DNA of 64,000 bases, taken from NCBI GenBank assembly GCA_963281255.1, contig OY725501.1, forward strand, positions 248,001 to 312,000, in the 5' to 3' direction. Below are positions 25,313 to 38,800 of the stretch, piece by piece. The notes beneath the pieces are model-generated. The model saw only the letters and a program-made list of their open reading frames with translations. It did not search any database and was not told the origin of the DNA. Position numbers and translations under genes: made by a program. The stretch's first letter is position 1. Every line of letters starts with the position of its first letter. The DNA comes from Aphrocallistes beatrix (lineage: Eukaryota > Porifera > Hexactinellida > Sceptrulophora > Aphrocallistidae).

Positions 25313-28300
25313 ATGCTGGAAAGAACTAACAGTGTTATCCTATTGGGATATATGCTGTGTACTTGTATTTCTTTCTCATCATCATCAAATCAAGGTAGTT
25401 GCTAGCATATGCAAAAAACTGTTCTAAATTAATCTTTATTATTTCAATTTATTTTCTAGATTTTCCACTCATTTGTGATGAATTTTATAATGGAAGCTGC
25501 CTTAATTACTTTGAATATGAAAAAACTTGGTCTGATGCTAACACAAACTGTTCATCAAGAAACAGTTACTTAGCAAGCATACATTCAGAGAATGAGAACA
25601 CTTTGCTTCAGCGTTTCGTACAACTTAATAATTCTACATATGACGCTTGGATTGGTCTGAATACAACGGAATATGAAAAGAATATTACTTGGGCAGATGA
25701 AACTCAAGTTACATATAGAAAGGAAGTAACGGGAGGATCAGGTTGTATAGCTATTCACAATTCAGGAAATTGGAGAAGTGCAGATTGTGGTCAACCATTT
25801 AATTATTTTTGTAAACAACAAGGTAATTAATACAACACTAAATAATCCGCTTATTAACTTACATAGTATACTTCTAACATTTCGTCTAGATTAAAAGATC
25901 TATCTCTAGAATGTCATTAAGAAATATTTTTTCCTCTAGGGGCGTCACTTGCTATATTGGATGAAAATAGTAAACCCAAATCAATCGAAAACAACGAAAC
26001 ATTAAGTTCTACAAATCTTTCATCGCTGATATGTAGAACAGATACATATCCGTCTACTAATGAAATAATTTGGGAATACAAAGATTCAGAAGAATCAGCC
26101 TGGAACACAATATCAGGAATGATGAATGCAAGTTCAGGGATAAGTACTCTAGCTTATAAAGGCCAAAATGGATATTATAGAATCTATAGATGTAATGTAA
26201 CAAGTGGTGGAGTCAACACAGAATACACCGTTAATGTTATCAATGCTACAGGTAATAAGATTGTATATGTTGTGTAAATCAATCATAATAGGTTAGTACA
26301 TTTTCCTTTGTACTGCTTGTAATTAGTTCCTTATATGTCTATTGGCCAGAATGTAAGTATCATACTCCCCCAATAAATTTTTTAAGAAATATTATTCTAT
26401 CCTTTAGGCCAGATGTCTACAGAATCAACTACCATATCTACTCAAACAGGACAGCAAACCAATGGTACTACTCCTACTAAAATTGAATCTATAATATACA
26501 TCGCAGTGGGAGCTACATTAGGTGGACTAATAATCATCTGTGTATTAAGCCTGATGATAATAATACTAGTAATATGCCTAATAAGGAAGAAAAAACCTAA
26601 GGCATATCAATACCTCAGCAAAGCAAAGTATTCCAACAGTTTATCCTTGGTACTAAAGCCTAACGTACCCACAAAGAAGAAAGAAGGTCGACTCACCTAT
26701 CAAAATCTATTGGAATTTACACCCGGAATTGAAATCACTGAATATGAATTGATGGATGCTTTGGAAGACAAAAATATGGAAATACCTGAAGCTGTATATT
26801 CAACGGACTATGTCAATGTATCCGATTTACGTCACATACCAGTAACAAATTACGAAGAAATAGATGAAATCAGAAATCCCAGATTTACTGCAATACATTT
26901 AGATGTTTACAAAACATATTTGAAAGATTTATGGAAGAAGGAAGGGGCGTTGGAAGAAGAATACAAGAGTTTGGGAGGCGTTTCTCTGAGGTATCCTTGC
27001 GAAAATGCTTTGTTGGAACAAAACATTCCAAAAAATAAATACAAAATGCTCTATCCATATGATAAATCCCGTATACTCCTAACTCCCATCAGAGACGATC
27101 CATCAACAACTTATATCAACGCTAGTTACATTCCAGGTGTGTACACAAATCAGAATTTCATTACAGCACAAGCTCCAATGCAAAACACTATTGAGGACTT
27201 TTGGAGATTAGTAATTGAGAATAAAATTGAAAACATTGTCATGTTGACTAACATTATTGAAGGCAACCGAAAGAAATGCGAAATGTACTTCCCACTCGAC
27301 ACCAAACACCCAGAAACATTTGGTTCATTTGTCATCCACTTGGTCAAAACTGAAATATTTCCAGGATTCATTACTAGGGTCATCAAAGTTGAGAAGGAAG
27401 GTAGGAGTGCTCAAGTGAATCATTACCATTTCACAGCTTGGCCAGATCACGATGTGCCTTCAGTGTTCGATGAATTCCTAACATTTGTAAAGAAGACTCA
27501 TGAAAATCTAAAGTTCACCAAATCTTCCATTTTAGTCCATTGTTCGGCTGGGGTTGGTCGTTCAGGGACTTTCATCACACTGTATAACATCATGGCAGCA
27601 ATCGAACGTTCCAAGCCTATAAGTATCTACAAGATTGTTCACGAAATGCGAGAGCACCGTCCACAAATGGTACAAACATTCCGTCAATACAAGTTCATCT
27701 ACCTCGCTGTCTCTGAAATGCTATTCCAAGACACTGCAATTGAAGCAAAGGAATTCACTAAGACCTACGAACAATACAAACAAACCGACGTTGATGGATA
27801 TGAATCTATCTTAAACCAACAATTCAACGAACTTAACTTTCAAACGGACAATAGTTTCAAAGTTTCAAGCGAATCCGGGAACGACAAAGAAAATGAGGCC
27901 AAAAACCCACGAAACTCCATCATTCCATATGATGAGAACAGAGTCATACTTGTTCCTGTAAATGACGGTAGCGACTATATCAACGCATCATATATGATGA
28001 ACCTCAATTTCGTTGCAACAGTCCATCCCAAACTGAATACTCTCGCTGACTTTTTACAGATGATTTATCAAACGGGATCTACCCTTGTAATCATGTTGAC
28101 GACTCGTAAAGAGAAAGGTGAAATCGAGAGTCGAATGTCCCAACGTGCTTCTTATTGGGGCAAAACTGATGAATCAATCGAGATACCTCCATTCACAGTA
28201 ACGAACACACACTCAGAGAAATCCACCACAATGATAAGGCAAACATTAACGATAACTAACAATAAGGATGGCTTTAGTAACAGTTTCAAACAGATAATAT

Positions 28301-29055
28301 CGTTAGCATGGAATGATAAAGGCGAACCTAATGACCTGACTAACGTGATTGTTTTACTTCAAGCAATGAAGAAGTATAAACAGGAAAACCCCAACCTACC
28401 TATCATAGTGCATTGTAGCGATGGGATCGGCCGTACGGGCGTACTTCTCACAACCTACAAGAACATTGAGGATATTGAGACGAAGGATTCAATCGATATG
28501 TTTCATACCATCAAGCATCTTAGGAATGACAGGATGAAGTTAGTGCCCACTTTGGTGAGTTAAGTTTTGAATATTTGGGGACTTGTCCTATCGGAAGATG
28601 TAATATGATCTGGAAGCGCACTCATTCTGTTGATTAGTTTGTCCGCGCCGTCCAGAAAAGTCGTTCGATAGGCACAATTTGGTAATATTCCATATATGGC
28701 GTAGATGTACATCTGCTGGATTCCTTAGCTATTTTTTTCAAAAATTCTGAGAAAAGAGATAAATTATATACTAATCATTTCTTAGCTGTTCAAAAGTAGT
28801 ATTTGTATCTAAGGATCGGCAACATAAATTTTGCATTTAGAGCATCTTTTAGCAAATAAATAAAAAGAACCATTGAATCCATGTCTACTCTCAGTTAAAT
28901 TATGATCTATCCTTGGTATATTTTCATAGAAATAGCTCCTATTATGAGCTTTCTTTATACTATGGAGTAAACCTATTGTATTTATCTCATTGTATTTTTA
29001 GGCTCATTTTCTCGCCTGCTTTGCACTCACCAATGAGTATTGCTCAACAATGTAG
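25313..29055 (+). CDS. Receptor tyrosine phosphatase 5 (signal peptide-CTLD-Ig-TM-PTP-PTP)
   Basis: Complete, 985 residues. Exons: 25313-25394 (signal peptide), 25460-25822 (CTLD), 25940-26251 (Ig, LICRTD...YRCNV), 26408-28554 (stalk, membrane helix near 26,490-26,585, D1, D2) and 29002-29055. Phases are 1,1,1,0 and sum correctly to TAG. D1 keeps WPDHDVP and HCSAGVGRSG (about 27,539). D2 keeps HCSDGIGRTG (about 28,410), with WND at the WPD position. D2 catalysis is therefore possible, unlike in genes 1 and 2. Tail motifs LTYQNL and DYVNV are shared with gene 4. Long stretches of the PTP exon are nearly identical to gene 4 while the CTLDs differ clearly, which suggests recent duplication or gene conversion of the cytoplasmic exon. 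Confidence 0.93.
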
Positions 29056-29874
29056 AGAGCCAGGAAATCTTTATCTCCAAGTTTCATGAACTAATTACTG
29101 ATTGTATAGTAGTAGTATCCTAATGCTTTGTTTTTGTTTATATACCTTGCTTTGAAACTGATCTAGTGATGGTCATGATGCATAATGTTATTTTTGGCTT
29201 AATGTGTATGGTAAATAATTTATGTTGATATCTGTGACTTATAAATATAATAGAGTTGAACCTGCTATAACGACCACCTACATAGCACTCACCTGTACAT
29301 AACAGCCACATAAAAACAAGTCGTTGACCTTTCCATTACAGTTAACCTTAAATAACGGTCATTCTGACCAGTCCATATATTCCTTATATGATGGAGAGTT
29401 GTACCTGGGTACAACTTTTGTAAAATCTTCACACCTTTCCACAGAAGGTGCAGAATTGTATTAGCCAATCAGAATCCAGGGATTTCACATAGCAGTTCAA
29501 CAGCACTTAGGATATTAGACAAACTGACCAATCAAATTCAAGTATTTTATAATGCAGTTACACCCACTCGAACAGGATAATAGGACTTAATTAAAACTAA
29601 TATTTAATTATCAGATCTCAGTCATCAATATTAATATTCAAACATTAATGAACATACTAAGTTTGCCAGGCATAGAAATGTCCAGTAGCTATATATGCAA
29701 ATAATGTGTTAGTTAAAGTACAAAGTTGTAACACTCATTCAGGTGAGAGAGTGTCTGATATATACAGCTAAAATGCAATGTGTTTTGTGTAATTTCAACT
29801 AAAAATTCTGTATAAATTCAGATGAAAGCAATTTTCTATCGTATTTGATATAATGCATTGAAAGCTGATCTTCT
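29056..29874. other. Convergent intergenic region, receptor phosphatase 5 / slingshot
   Basis: Two 3' ends meet here. Around 29,255-29,400 lies a degenerate element (gagttgaacctgctataacgaccacc, then ataacggtcattctgaccag) of the same general kind as the 'tacag...gaacct' MITEs seen elsewhere, but its far terminus is not clear. Nothing else recognised. Confidence 0.4.
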
Positions 29875-32800
29875 TTAACAATTGGTCTCTCCGTTCGAAT
29901 TTTCTTCGAAAAAATATGGAAATATTAGAAAATCTTCATCTGTTTCATTATTATTGTTATTGTTGTTGCTGTTATTATTATTTGAATTGATAGTGAATAA
30001 AGTTTCATCTTCGTTTTCGATAGAATAGATATCTAATTGATCTTTTTCGAAAATTTTCTTTATCTCACGAACGTTTATTTCTTGTTCAGGTAAGGTACAA
30101 GGTTGTTTACGTGGAGAAGATGACACTATCTGGTCTCTATTCTTTTCCTTGGACTCCAGTCTTTGTATATAAGCTTGCACGTTCTCAATTAGACGCTCAT
30201 TTTCAGCATTACTTAAAGAGGGCGATAGATGATTGGCATTGTTGGAATTTTTATTCAATGAAATACGGGATTTGCTACCCAGTTCATGGGAAGAATGTGA
30301 GCTTAAGTTGTCAATAGACACAGAATGGCGTTCAATTGTCCATGAAGAGGCTGATGCTTCTACGTTATATGCACCGAAAGGTGGTGAATTGCTTTCACAA
30401 GCTGAACGGATATTCTGAAGAGATAATGATTCGAAATTTCGTACACGCGTTCTTACAGAATGGATTGGCTTTTTAATGGAAGTAGTCTCAGTTATTGTGT
30501 GACGTTTATTCTCGTAAAGTTCATTCACTTCAGGAGTCGAAAGAGCACGCTCAAGGATTTCTGGGTTAAAACTAGCTGGACGTCTATCTCTACCACCACT
30601 TTTAGGTGCGGAATTTGGACGAAGAATCGAAGGGGTGTCGAACGAAACGTCTCTATTTTTACCTATAGGTGACACTTCGATCAATGGTGATAGCTGTTTT
30701 ATAGGCGAAGCGATTGTGGGTGGTGTTTTATTTCTCACTTTTTTCATTCCAGGCGAATTTGGTAAAGATTTCGGTGCTTGTTTTTCGAATGGATAATCGA
30801 AATTTGAATCTAACGATTTACTTCTTATCGAAAATGAATATGCAGCCGATTTTGGTCTTTGAGTGTTGGGTGAAACTTTTTGGCGTTTTGCGACAGGTGT
30901 GAAGGCTGATTTTTCTGATGTTTTACTAAACATTGGTATTTTTGTGTCTGTTTGTACTTTAGCTTGCTCCTTCTCAATAATTTCACGTTTAGCCTGTGCA
31001 ATGTCGGAAGAGAGTTGAGTGATCGGTAAATCACTACCTTTAGACATCATCTATCATAAATGAAACAGGTTAAAGGGATATCTTCCATACATGCCAACTT
31101 GAGCCATGATAAAAGCGGGACGCGGCGTTAAATTTCGCGGGACATGGCGAGATATAATAGAAATAATTTAAAACAGCGAGACATAATGGGGAATTTTCAT
31201 GTAAAAGCGGGACACTCGTGAAAATTAGCTCAATAGAAGAGAGAAAAAAGCGGGACAGTTGGCATGTATGATCTTCAAATGTGAAATTAAGCAAATATTC
31301 CTTGTTATGATGTTAGCAGTGTTCGACAAAATTTAGTGGTGGCTATCTAAGCCATCTTTATATTCTTCTGGTGGCTAAAACCACCAATTTCCAATTGTGC
31401 AATGAGACAAAAATGATATTGAACAGTTTTTATATCAGACTCAAAAACATATTAAAACATACCTTAAGTAGAGTCTCATCAGGTTGTGACATAGGAGATG
31501 AACTGATCGGAGAAGAATCCGAAGAGTCAAAAGGCTCTACATCACTCGTCGATTGAGAGTCGTTTGCACCTGCTATTCCAAATTCCATTGGCTCTACGTT
31601 TAATGGCTCAATTTTCCATGTTTTCGGACGGGATTGTTGGAGATTCGTGGTTGAATATGTCTGTAGGTAGTCAAGTTTTGAGTCATCTATAATCTCAATG
31701 AGGCTAGTTTCTGAATGGCAACGTGTGAGATGTGAAGTTTTTTCAATCTTTGATGACCAAAAGGTTTTATGCCTAAAAAAAGCAATGATATAATTTTTTT
31801 TTTACAAAAACAAATGGATTATTTTTTAAACAACAATGGATAAAAACTACAATTTACCTTGCAGTTAGGATGCCTTCATAAGTTTTCAATTGTTCAAGAA
31901 ATCCTTTGTTAGGTTTAATACAGTCTCTCCTTTCCTTGACAAAAGTGATACCAGCTTGTAATTCCATATTCATCTCTTTCATCAAAAATGCTATTACCTG
32001 TAAAAATAATGTAAATTAATTATACATATTAATAGATGGCTAAGTCCATGGTCCAATTTCACTTACAGTTGATGCAGATCTGCTAACACCCATTTTACAA
32101 TGTATCAATACTTTACTGTTGTTATCTCTAAAAAAATAATTTCAAATAATAAAGTTTGAACATATAACGATGTAAGTGAATAAAATAGCATGTGGCCGGC
32201 AACCTTTTGAATGAAGTGTGTCAGTTTACCTATAATGCCGGGCTGTAGCCACCGGTCCAGTTGGTCCGCTTTCAAACTGACCACTTTTGACCAATTTAGC
32301 CTCAAAAGGGACCATTTTGTACGATCGGACTGGTTTCAACCTGACCACTTTTAGTCTCAACCGGACTACTTCACACCTGGTGACTATGGCCTTGAAATGT
32401 CAACATATTTATGACCAAGGGGATCAGTGGCACGCTTGCCTAGAGTTACCGACCCCTGAATCTACATTATGTCGGTCTGTCGACCCACATTTATTTTCAA
32501 CTCCGCGTGCCATCAATCAAGTGCTCGCGTGCCTAGGTTGCCGACAGGGTGTTATATAGCCCTCCAGAGATACGCTCCTAGTCTCAAACCCAGAAATTTT
32601 CATACGATTAAATCGATAAATGCCACTATAATATATGGTAAATTGGGTAATAGTCTAAATTTTCACGCTCTTAAACACTTTTGGGCTTAAAATCATATGG
32701 CTAAAGGAGCATCTCGCGCTCCTAGATAATCCCATGGTTACCGATCCATGGTATATAGTATATAAGTATCGCAGCAAATATTATTACCTTGCTTCACAAA

Positions 32801-35800
32801 TGAATTTGTAGGTTATCTCCCAGTGTTTCATCAGATCAGAAGTCTCATTATCAAATACTCTAATGGGGAAAAATGTGTTAACTATCCGCCAAATAAGATA
32901 AATACCTATGAAATGAGGTTATTATTGAGCTAGATAAGTGTGAAATACCTTATTGGAAGATATTTGAAGGTATCTGGGAAGAAATTGTCAACTTCACGTG
33001 AGATATTGATGATGTAACCAACTCTAAAATAGATAGATAACCATAATTTTCACCTTTTAGGGTAAAAAACTGAAAATCACGAAAAAAGAAAATTTACCCT
33101 AATTCTCTTAGTTCTGATAAATTTGAAGCATTCCATTCTGAACCCTAGAAGTGATAGAAAGTATAATATTCAGGTTTGAAATGTATGTTCTATAATTGAC
33201 TAATCGATAAAACCATACCAGGTAGAGATAAGATAAAATTTCGGACGGTTTCTTCATCTGTCCGAAAATGAATAGCATTTGTTCATCCAGAAAACTGAGA
33301 TAGTTCTTCAGAGGACGATTAAAATGTGCTTCTAATTCGAGCCTCAACTAAAAATTTTAAAAATCTGACATAAAATTTTTCTAATAAAAGATTCTGTAAA
33401 TGTTTGAAGTCATCTTACTTTTTAAAATTTAAAAGGTTCAGTTGGTAAAAGGATATTTCCATCATTTTTTAAAATCTTATAAAGTGATTATTTTAAACAA
33501 ATAAAATTTAGAAATTGCTCTACCTGTCTGCTCGTAACATTCTCAAGATCTATGTGGTTCATTATCTGTTGAAAATATTAAAAAGTAATAAAAAATTGCT
33601 TTATTAAATTCAAATAATATTGATAATTAATCTACCTCTCTTAATTGGGAAATAAGAGCTCTTTTGAAAGAAGTTTCATCATCAATCGGACTAAAAGTTT
33701 AAAATATATGTAAATAAATCAAAAATTGATTAAACATGACACACTTGTAAAGAATCAGTACTCACTCTTCTGAAGTGTTATAAATCGGTGAATCAGGTCT
33801 GAAAAATGAGGTAACTTCTTCCAACATATACCTATGAAGTAAGCAATGATTGTAAAGAGATTATGCCTTTCATCTATTTTTGAATAAATTATGCTGAAGA
33901 GACTGCTATTCAAATTGTCGTGTACTGAGAATGATCTCAGCAATATCTGTTACAATTGAGGAAATGGGATAATTAGTAGGTGGATAGGTAGGTAGGAAGT
34001 CATTTTGCACATAAAGAAATTGTGTGTTCTCGCCGAAGTAACTACCAAAATCAAAGTACAAACTGTTTGAATGAATAACGAATATGAAAAGCTATCAAAG
34101 CAATTACTCCAGTAAGGATTTTAAAGAAATACGTGGGCATGATAAAGCAGTTCTAGGTTTTAAAGGTTATTTTATATAAAACAATGATTACATTGTACAG
34201 CGAACTCACGCTCTAACGAAAGCAAAAAACACAGATATATATATATATATATATAATCATATTAATGACATTATGAACCCAAAGCAATTTCAATAAGTTT
34301 TTCGTTGCTCTAAAACTCACCATTCATGCAGACTTTGTCTGTTATCAGTTAACTTTCCCCTGTAATATGGTACCCAACCATGACTTGAACCTCCAGAATA
34401 GTAATTCCTATCCCTCGCATTTTCAACTGCAGTGTAGATTGCATTGGAAGCTGCCCACATACAAGGCACTGAAGATGTCTTGAAAACATAAGAGTCATCC
34501 TCTGACGTCAATTTAAAACCACTGTGGATAAAAATAAAATGTTAAAAGTGTGAAAATTTAGAGAGATACGCGTATTCGGAAATGAGTATCTAAAATTTAT
34601 GGAGACTGCCAAGATCCTGAAAATATTTGACTTAAAAATAGCCGACAGTTTCTTAATAAAAGGTGTTAAAGTTCGTGAAAATTGGAAGGATAGAAAACGT
34701 ACCCATCACCGAAGTATTTGAGATAAGTATTCTTCCAAAGTGGGATGACCAATACAATTCTGAATCTATAAATAAATCAGAATTAACAGCAATAAAACAG
34801 TGATATTCAGATTGATCATTCAAAAACTATGGTTTTAAAAGCTTTTAAAAGGACTTACATATTGTTAACTGATTCTGTTCCTAGCAGACAGCTTTCTTCC
34901 GTGTCTTCATTCCCGATCGTAGTGACTAGGATCAAATATTTCGTCTTTGTAGGATTTACTTGCTCTAATGCAACGACCTAACAGAAACATCATAATATAG
35001 TATGTAATGCTTTTTTTTGTAATAAATAATATTTTTAATCAATAATATCTCAGAATCATATAAACATAAGCGGATCTTCGGGGGGGGGGGCAAGGGGGTA
35101 TGGGGGGGCAGGACTGTGTTTTTCCCTCTTTTCCTCCCCTCAAATGTTATACAATGTATGGCCCAGCGCCGCTCTACGTATATTGTTATCTGAATTTGAG
35201 TCACCTTTTTAGAAATATGATAAACTTCTGAAAGATATATTAATTGAATAAAAACTTGATAACCAATGTCGCAATTGAATGAAGGCGCAATTATACAGTA
35301 GTAGAGCTATACTTGATTTTTGCGCAACAGTATCTGCATGGCAGAGGCAAAATTTCCTATAAGCATTTCTTGTAAACTGTTTCATCGTACTGAGACTATA
35401 CGTAAGAAGATGCGGATGATGCCCACATCAATCTCAAGATTATAACAGCAAGAAATCTTCTACGTATAAATGTCATATCAATCTGTTAAGTGCGAAATGC
35501 ATTTATGTCCAACATTATTTCTAGGAATATTCTTTATTTCTAAGGCAAGATTATGATACTTAACAATGTGATATACAGTTTTATTGGCAAAATCATCTAA
35601 TCGATATGATATAATGATTGCATATGCTTTCAAATTTATTTACAGGTTTCGTAAACAAATTTATTATTAGTATATATATCTGATCAGATGACCTAACATT
35701 GAGATAAATCAGAAGGATAAACTTTCATATTGAACCTAGCATTTAGTCGAGATAGAAAACACATTGTGTATATATGAATAAAAATAGTGTTATATCAGCT

Positions 35801-38800
35801 AAGCGAAATTATAATGAACAAAATTGATTTCAGTTCGCAAATATCAGCTAATATTAGCCATATGATTAATTTTAATTTATTATACATTCGGGTTCTGTAT
35901 ACATCAATGTATTCAAATTGCTGAAGAATTGCAACTATGGGGTTCAATTCATAAAAATTGATCACAAGTATATCCTGGTGATTTAGACATGAGAAATACT
36001 TATCAAATCAATTAAGGCGTCTGATTTCATGCTTAAAACCAAAATTCCTGAAATTCTCAAATTCTCCGAAAAGGTTGTGTCATAAATATGTAAAATTCAT
36101 CTACATTATTAAAAAATGAGATGTATAATTATATCCCACTCAACCCAGTGAGGTAAACTTGTTTGAAGTTGCAATGCTATTTACTGCAGGCCCATTCCCT
36201 GTAAAACAATCCAGGTCTATAATATAAGTGACGATTGTATTCTGCTTATCCATATAATATAATTTCAACAAGTTTCTGATCTAGATAAAGGCATTTTTTG
36301 AAAAGATACATCTATTTTGTCTTGACTGGGGTTAAAACTAACACAATGTTGATTGATAGAGACACGTAGTTCGAAAGATTTCACTAATCTATGCCAAAAA
36401 TGCATCGATTCAAAATAGAGGTCGATAACATTCTTCTATTGAATGCTTATCTATTTCGCATATGATCATATCATGTAATATTCACCCACGGAGATATTTA
36501 ATATCCAACGAAAGAGCTGTTATTGTCATTTTTTTGAAAATATTCATCTATTTCTGCCTTGATGAATGTTAAAATAGCAAACATATAGACAAGTAATCAC
36601 ATAAAATCTTTAGAATTGTGAAATAACCGTTTAAAGCAGACAACAATTAATTAAGAGATACGTACAGTCAACTCCGCTTAATTGGGACAAGTCTCCAGGA
36701 ACGAAATGTTTCTCATACATAGAATCTAATACTAAATTCCTTCGGTTAATTGGGAACTCCGCTTAATCGAGACAAAAAATCCGGGACCAAAGTGTCCCGA
36801 TTAAGCGGAGTCACCTGTATATCAATGCATGATCCTATAATTTACATGTGTTATATCCTTAAATAACATTCGCCCACGAAAAAATTTCGATTATCCAATG
36901 AAGAGCTGTATAGTGTCAGCAGAATTCTTGGAGATAGCCACGCAGTTAGAACATGAGTAGGTTGCAGACGTTTTGGGTGGCAAAACGTATAACAGTGTTA
37001 GCAATGAGGATTTCATAATTTATACATTATCTGTGTCATGAAAGTGTTATAACACTATAATTATATATATAACATTATCATGTTTCAATGCAGGGGGATG
37101 CTATGGAGATTGTATTACAAAATTTTGAATTGAAGAGTGGATTGCATTTGTTCTATTAGCATAGCAGTGTAGTTTGATTGCCTCCATTTAAGAGTCATAA
37201 ACAGTGTTAATTAAAAAGCTTGGAAAACTCTCTGAAATTAATAATCATAATCAACACTGATTGTTAAGAATGTCTAATTCAACAGTCAAACTTACCATAT
37301 CAATTCTTTCTTTGGGTCTCATAACTGAAATCAATTGTTGAAGATGATTTTGGAGATCTCCTGTAGATAATGCATGGAGATACGTTAAATGTATGTAAGA
37401 AAAATGAAAAAGAGAACTGTTTTTCAATAAACGTACACAAATATCCATTATTAAAAACACAAATGATACTATAGAAATGAGGAGACCCGTTTTAAATAGT
37501 TTCACCCAATAGTGCCTATACACAAACTTAATTCGGATGTATAAATTTCCATAAAAGGACAATTTTCATGAAACCTTTCTTCGAGATTTTAAGGCTTGCC
37601 AAAGAATCATCATTTCTTGCATGAATTTGAATGGTAGTTTTATCAAAAGAACAATAGAGACTTAATGTGAACAAACATGTCGATGTATTACTCATTAGAT
37701 TGGTTAGAAATCAATTTCTCAAAGCTTGTTAGAAATCGCATTTAATTGATGAATTATCATAGCACAATTGATTTAAATGCTACCATCACATCTTACTTAA
37801 GCAATTACCAGGAGACATGTTCAGTTGGCGTTTTGAGTTTAATTTATGGGAATTTTATGGATTGATTAGAGCACGAAATGTTCTCAAAAAGGAAATTAGG
37901 TTAATTGGGATCACTACCTATCTCACATTTAATCGGGAAACAGAAAACAATGGTCTTGATTACTCTAACTAATTTCCTTATCAGCTATTCCTTTAATATC
38001 CCTCTCGTTTCAGTAATGAAAGTATGCTTTCTTTACAAATGAATGACCTTATAACATACGCAAATGAAACCAAGTGTGATCAAATTATTGAAATTTTAAA
38101 TATAGTCTATACGAAACACGAAATTGAACTAAAGCCTTTTTAAATGTAAGTACGCCTGAAACGGAAATTGTCCGAACCATAAATAATACCCCTAAACATG
38201 TATTGAAACTGAAATAGATGGAATCCATGACATGCGAAAAGTTATCAGTAAAACTCAAATTTTTCTTAAAATCATATTGAAAGAGTTACGTGCGTCAAGT
38301 CAACACACTTTTCAGTGAATCGTAATACTAAAATTCGTGGTAAAATATAGTTATGTTTCACACATATGTTAATATGAATAAGGAAAGTGGAAAGCTCTTA
38401 GATGTATAAGATTGGTTAACAAATTGTTGAAAATAGATAAAGTGGATTTGGTGAAGTTGGTAATCTCTGTTTCAAGCGAGGAAAATGCTACTTCATGGAA
38501 ATGTGGTTCAATTTTGAAACTGCGGTTTTCAACATTAAACATCTCAAGTTTGGTTTTAATTAAATTAAGATTCTCAGATGGTATTCTCAAAATTCAAAAT
38601 AATAATAATTAGAGATTAAATAAAAGTTCAAACCACTAAGGTTTAACACATAATTCGGTTCGTAAGCATCATTACAACTTAAATTGCTATTAGAATAGGG
38701 ACGAGTTAAATCTTTAAATGAAAAGAAATTTGAATTTAAGTACATCCTGATAAATTATGGTAAAGGTAGCCTTCTCAGTTTTAAAAGTACTTTCCGAAAT

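Larger units (their letters stand above)
34978..37295. other. Large slingshot intron
   Basis: 2.3 kb intron. It holds a G-run cluster at 35,080-35,108 and a pogo/Tigger-like MITE at 36,663-36,819, both listed separately. Elsewhere it is AT-rich and featureless, and the short open frames lack family resemblance. Confidence 0.5.

Noticed and set aside
30111..31556. Several + strand open frames of 60-70 residues opposite slingshot
   Set aside because: They are antisense shadows of the slingshot tail exons with no family resemblance.
33900..33955. Possible extra slingshot exon (acag|ATATTGCTGAGATC)
   Set aside because: Exons 34,321 and 33,831 join in phase and match the family without it, and it soon meets a stop.
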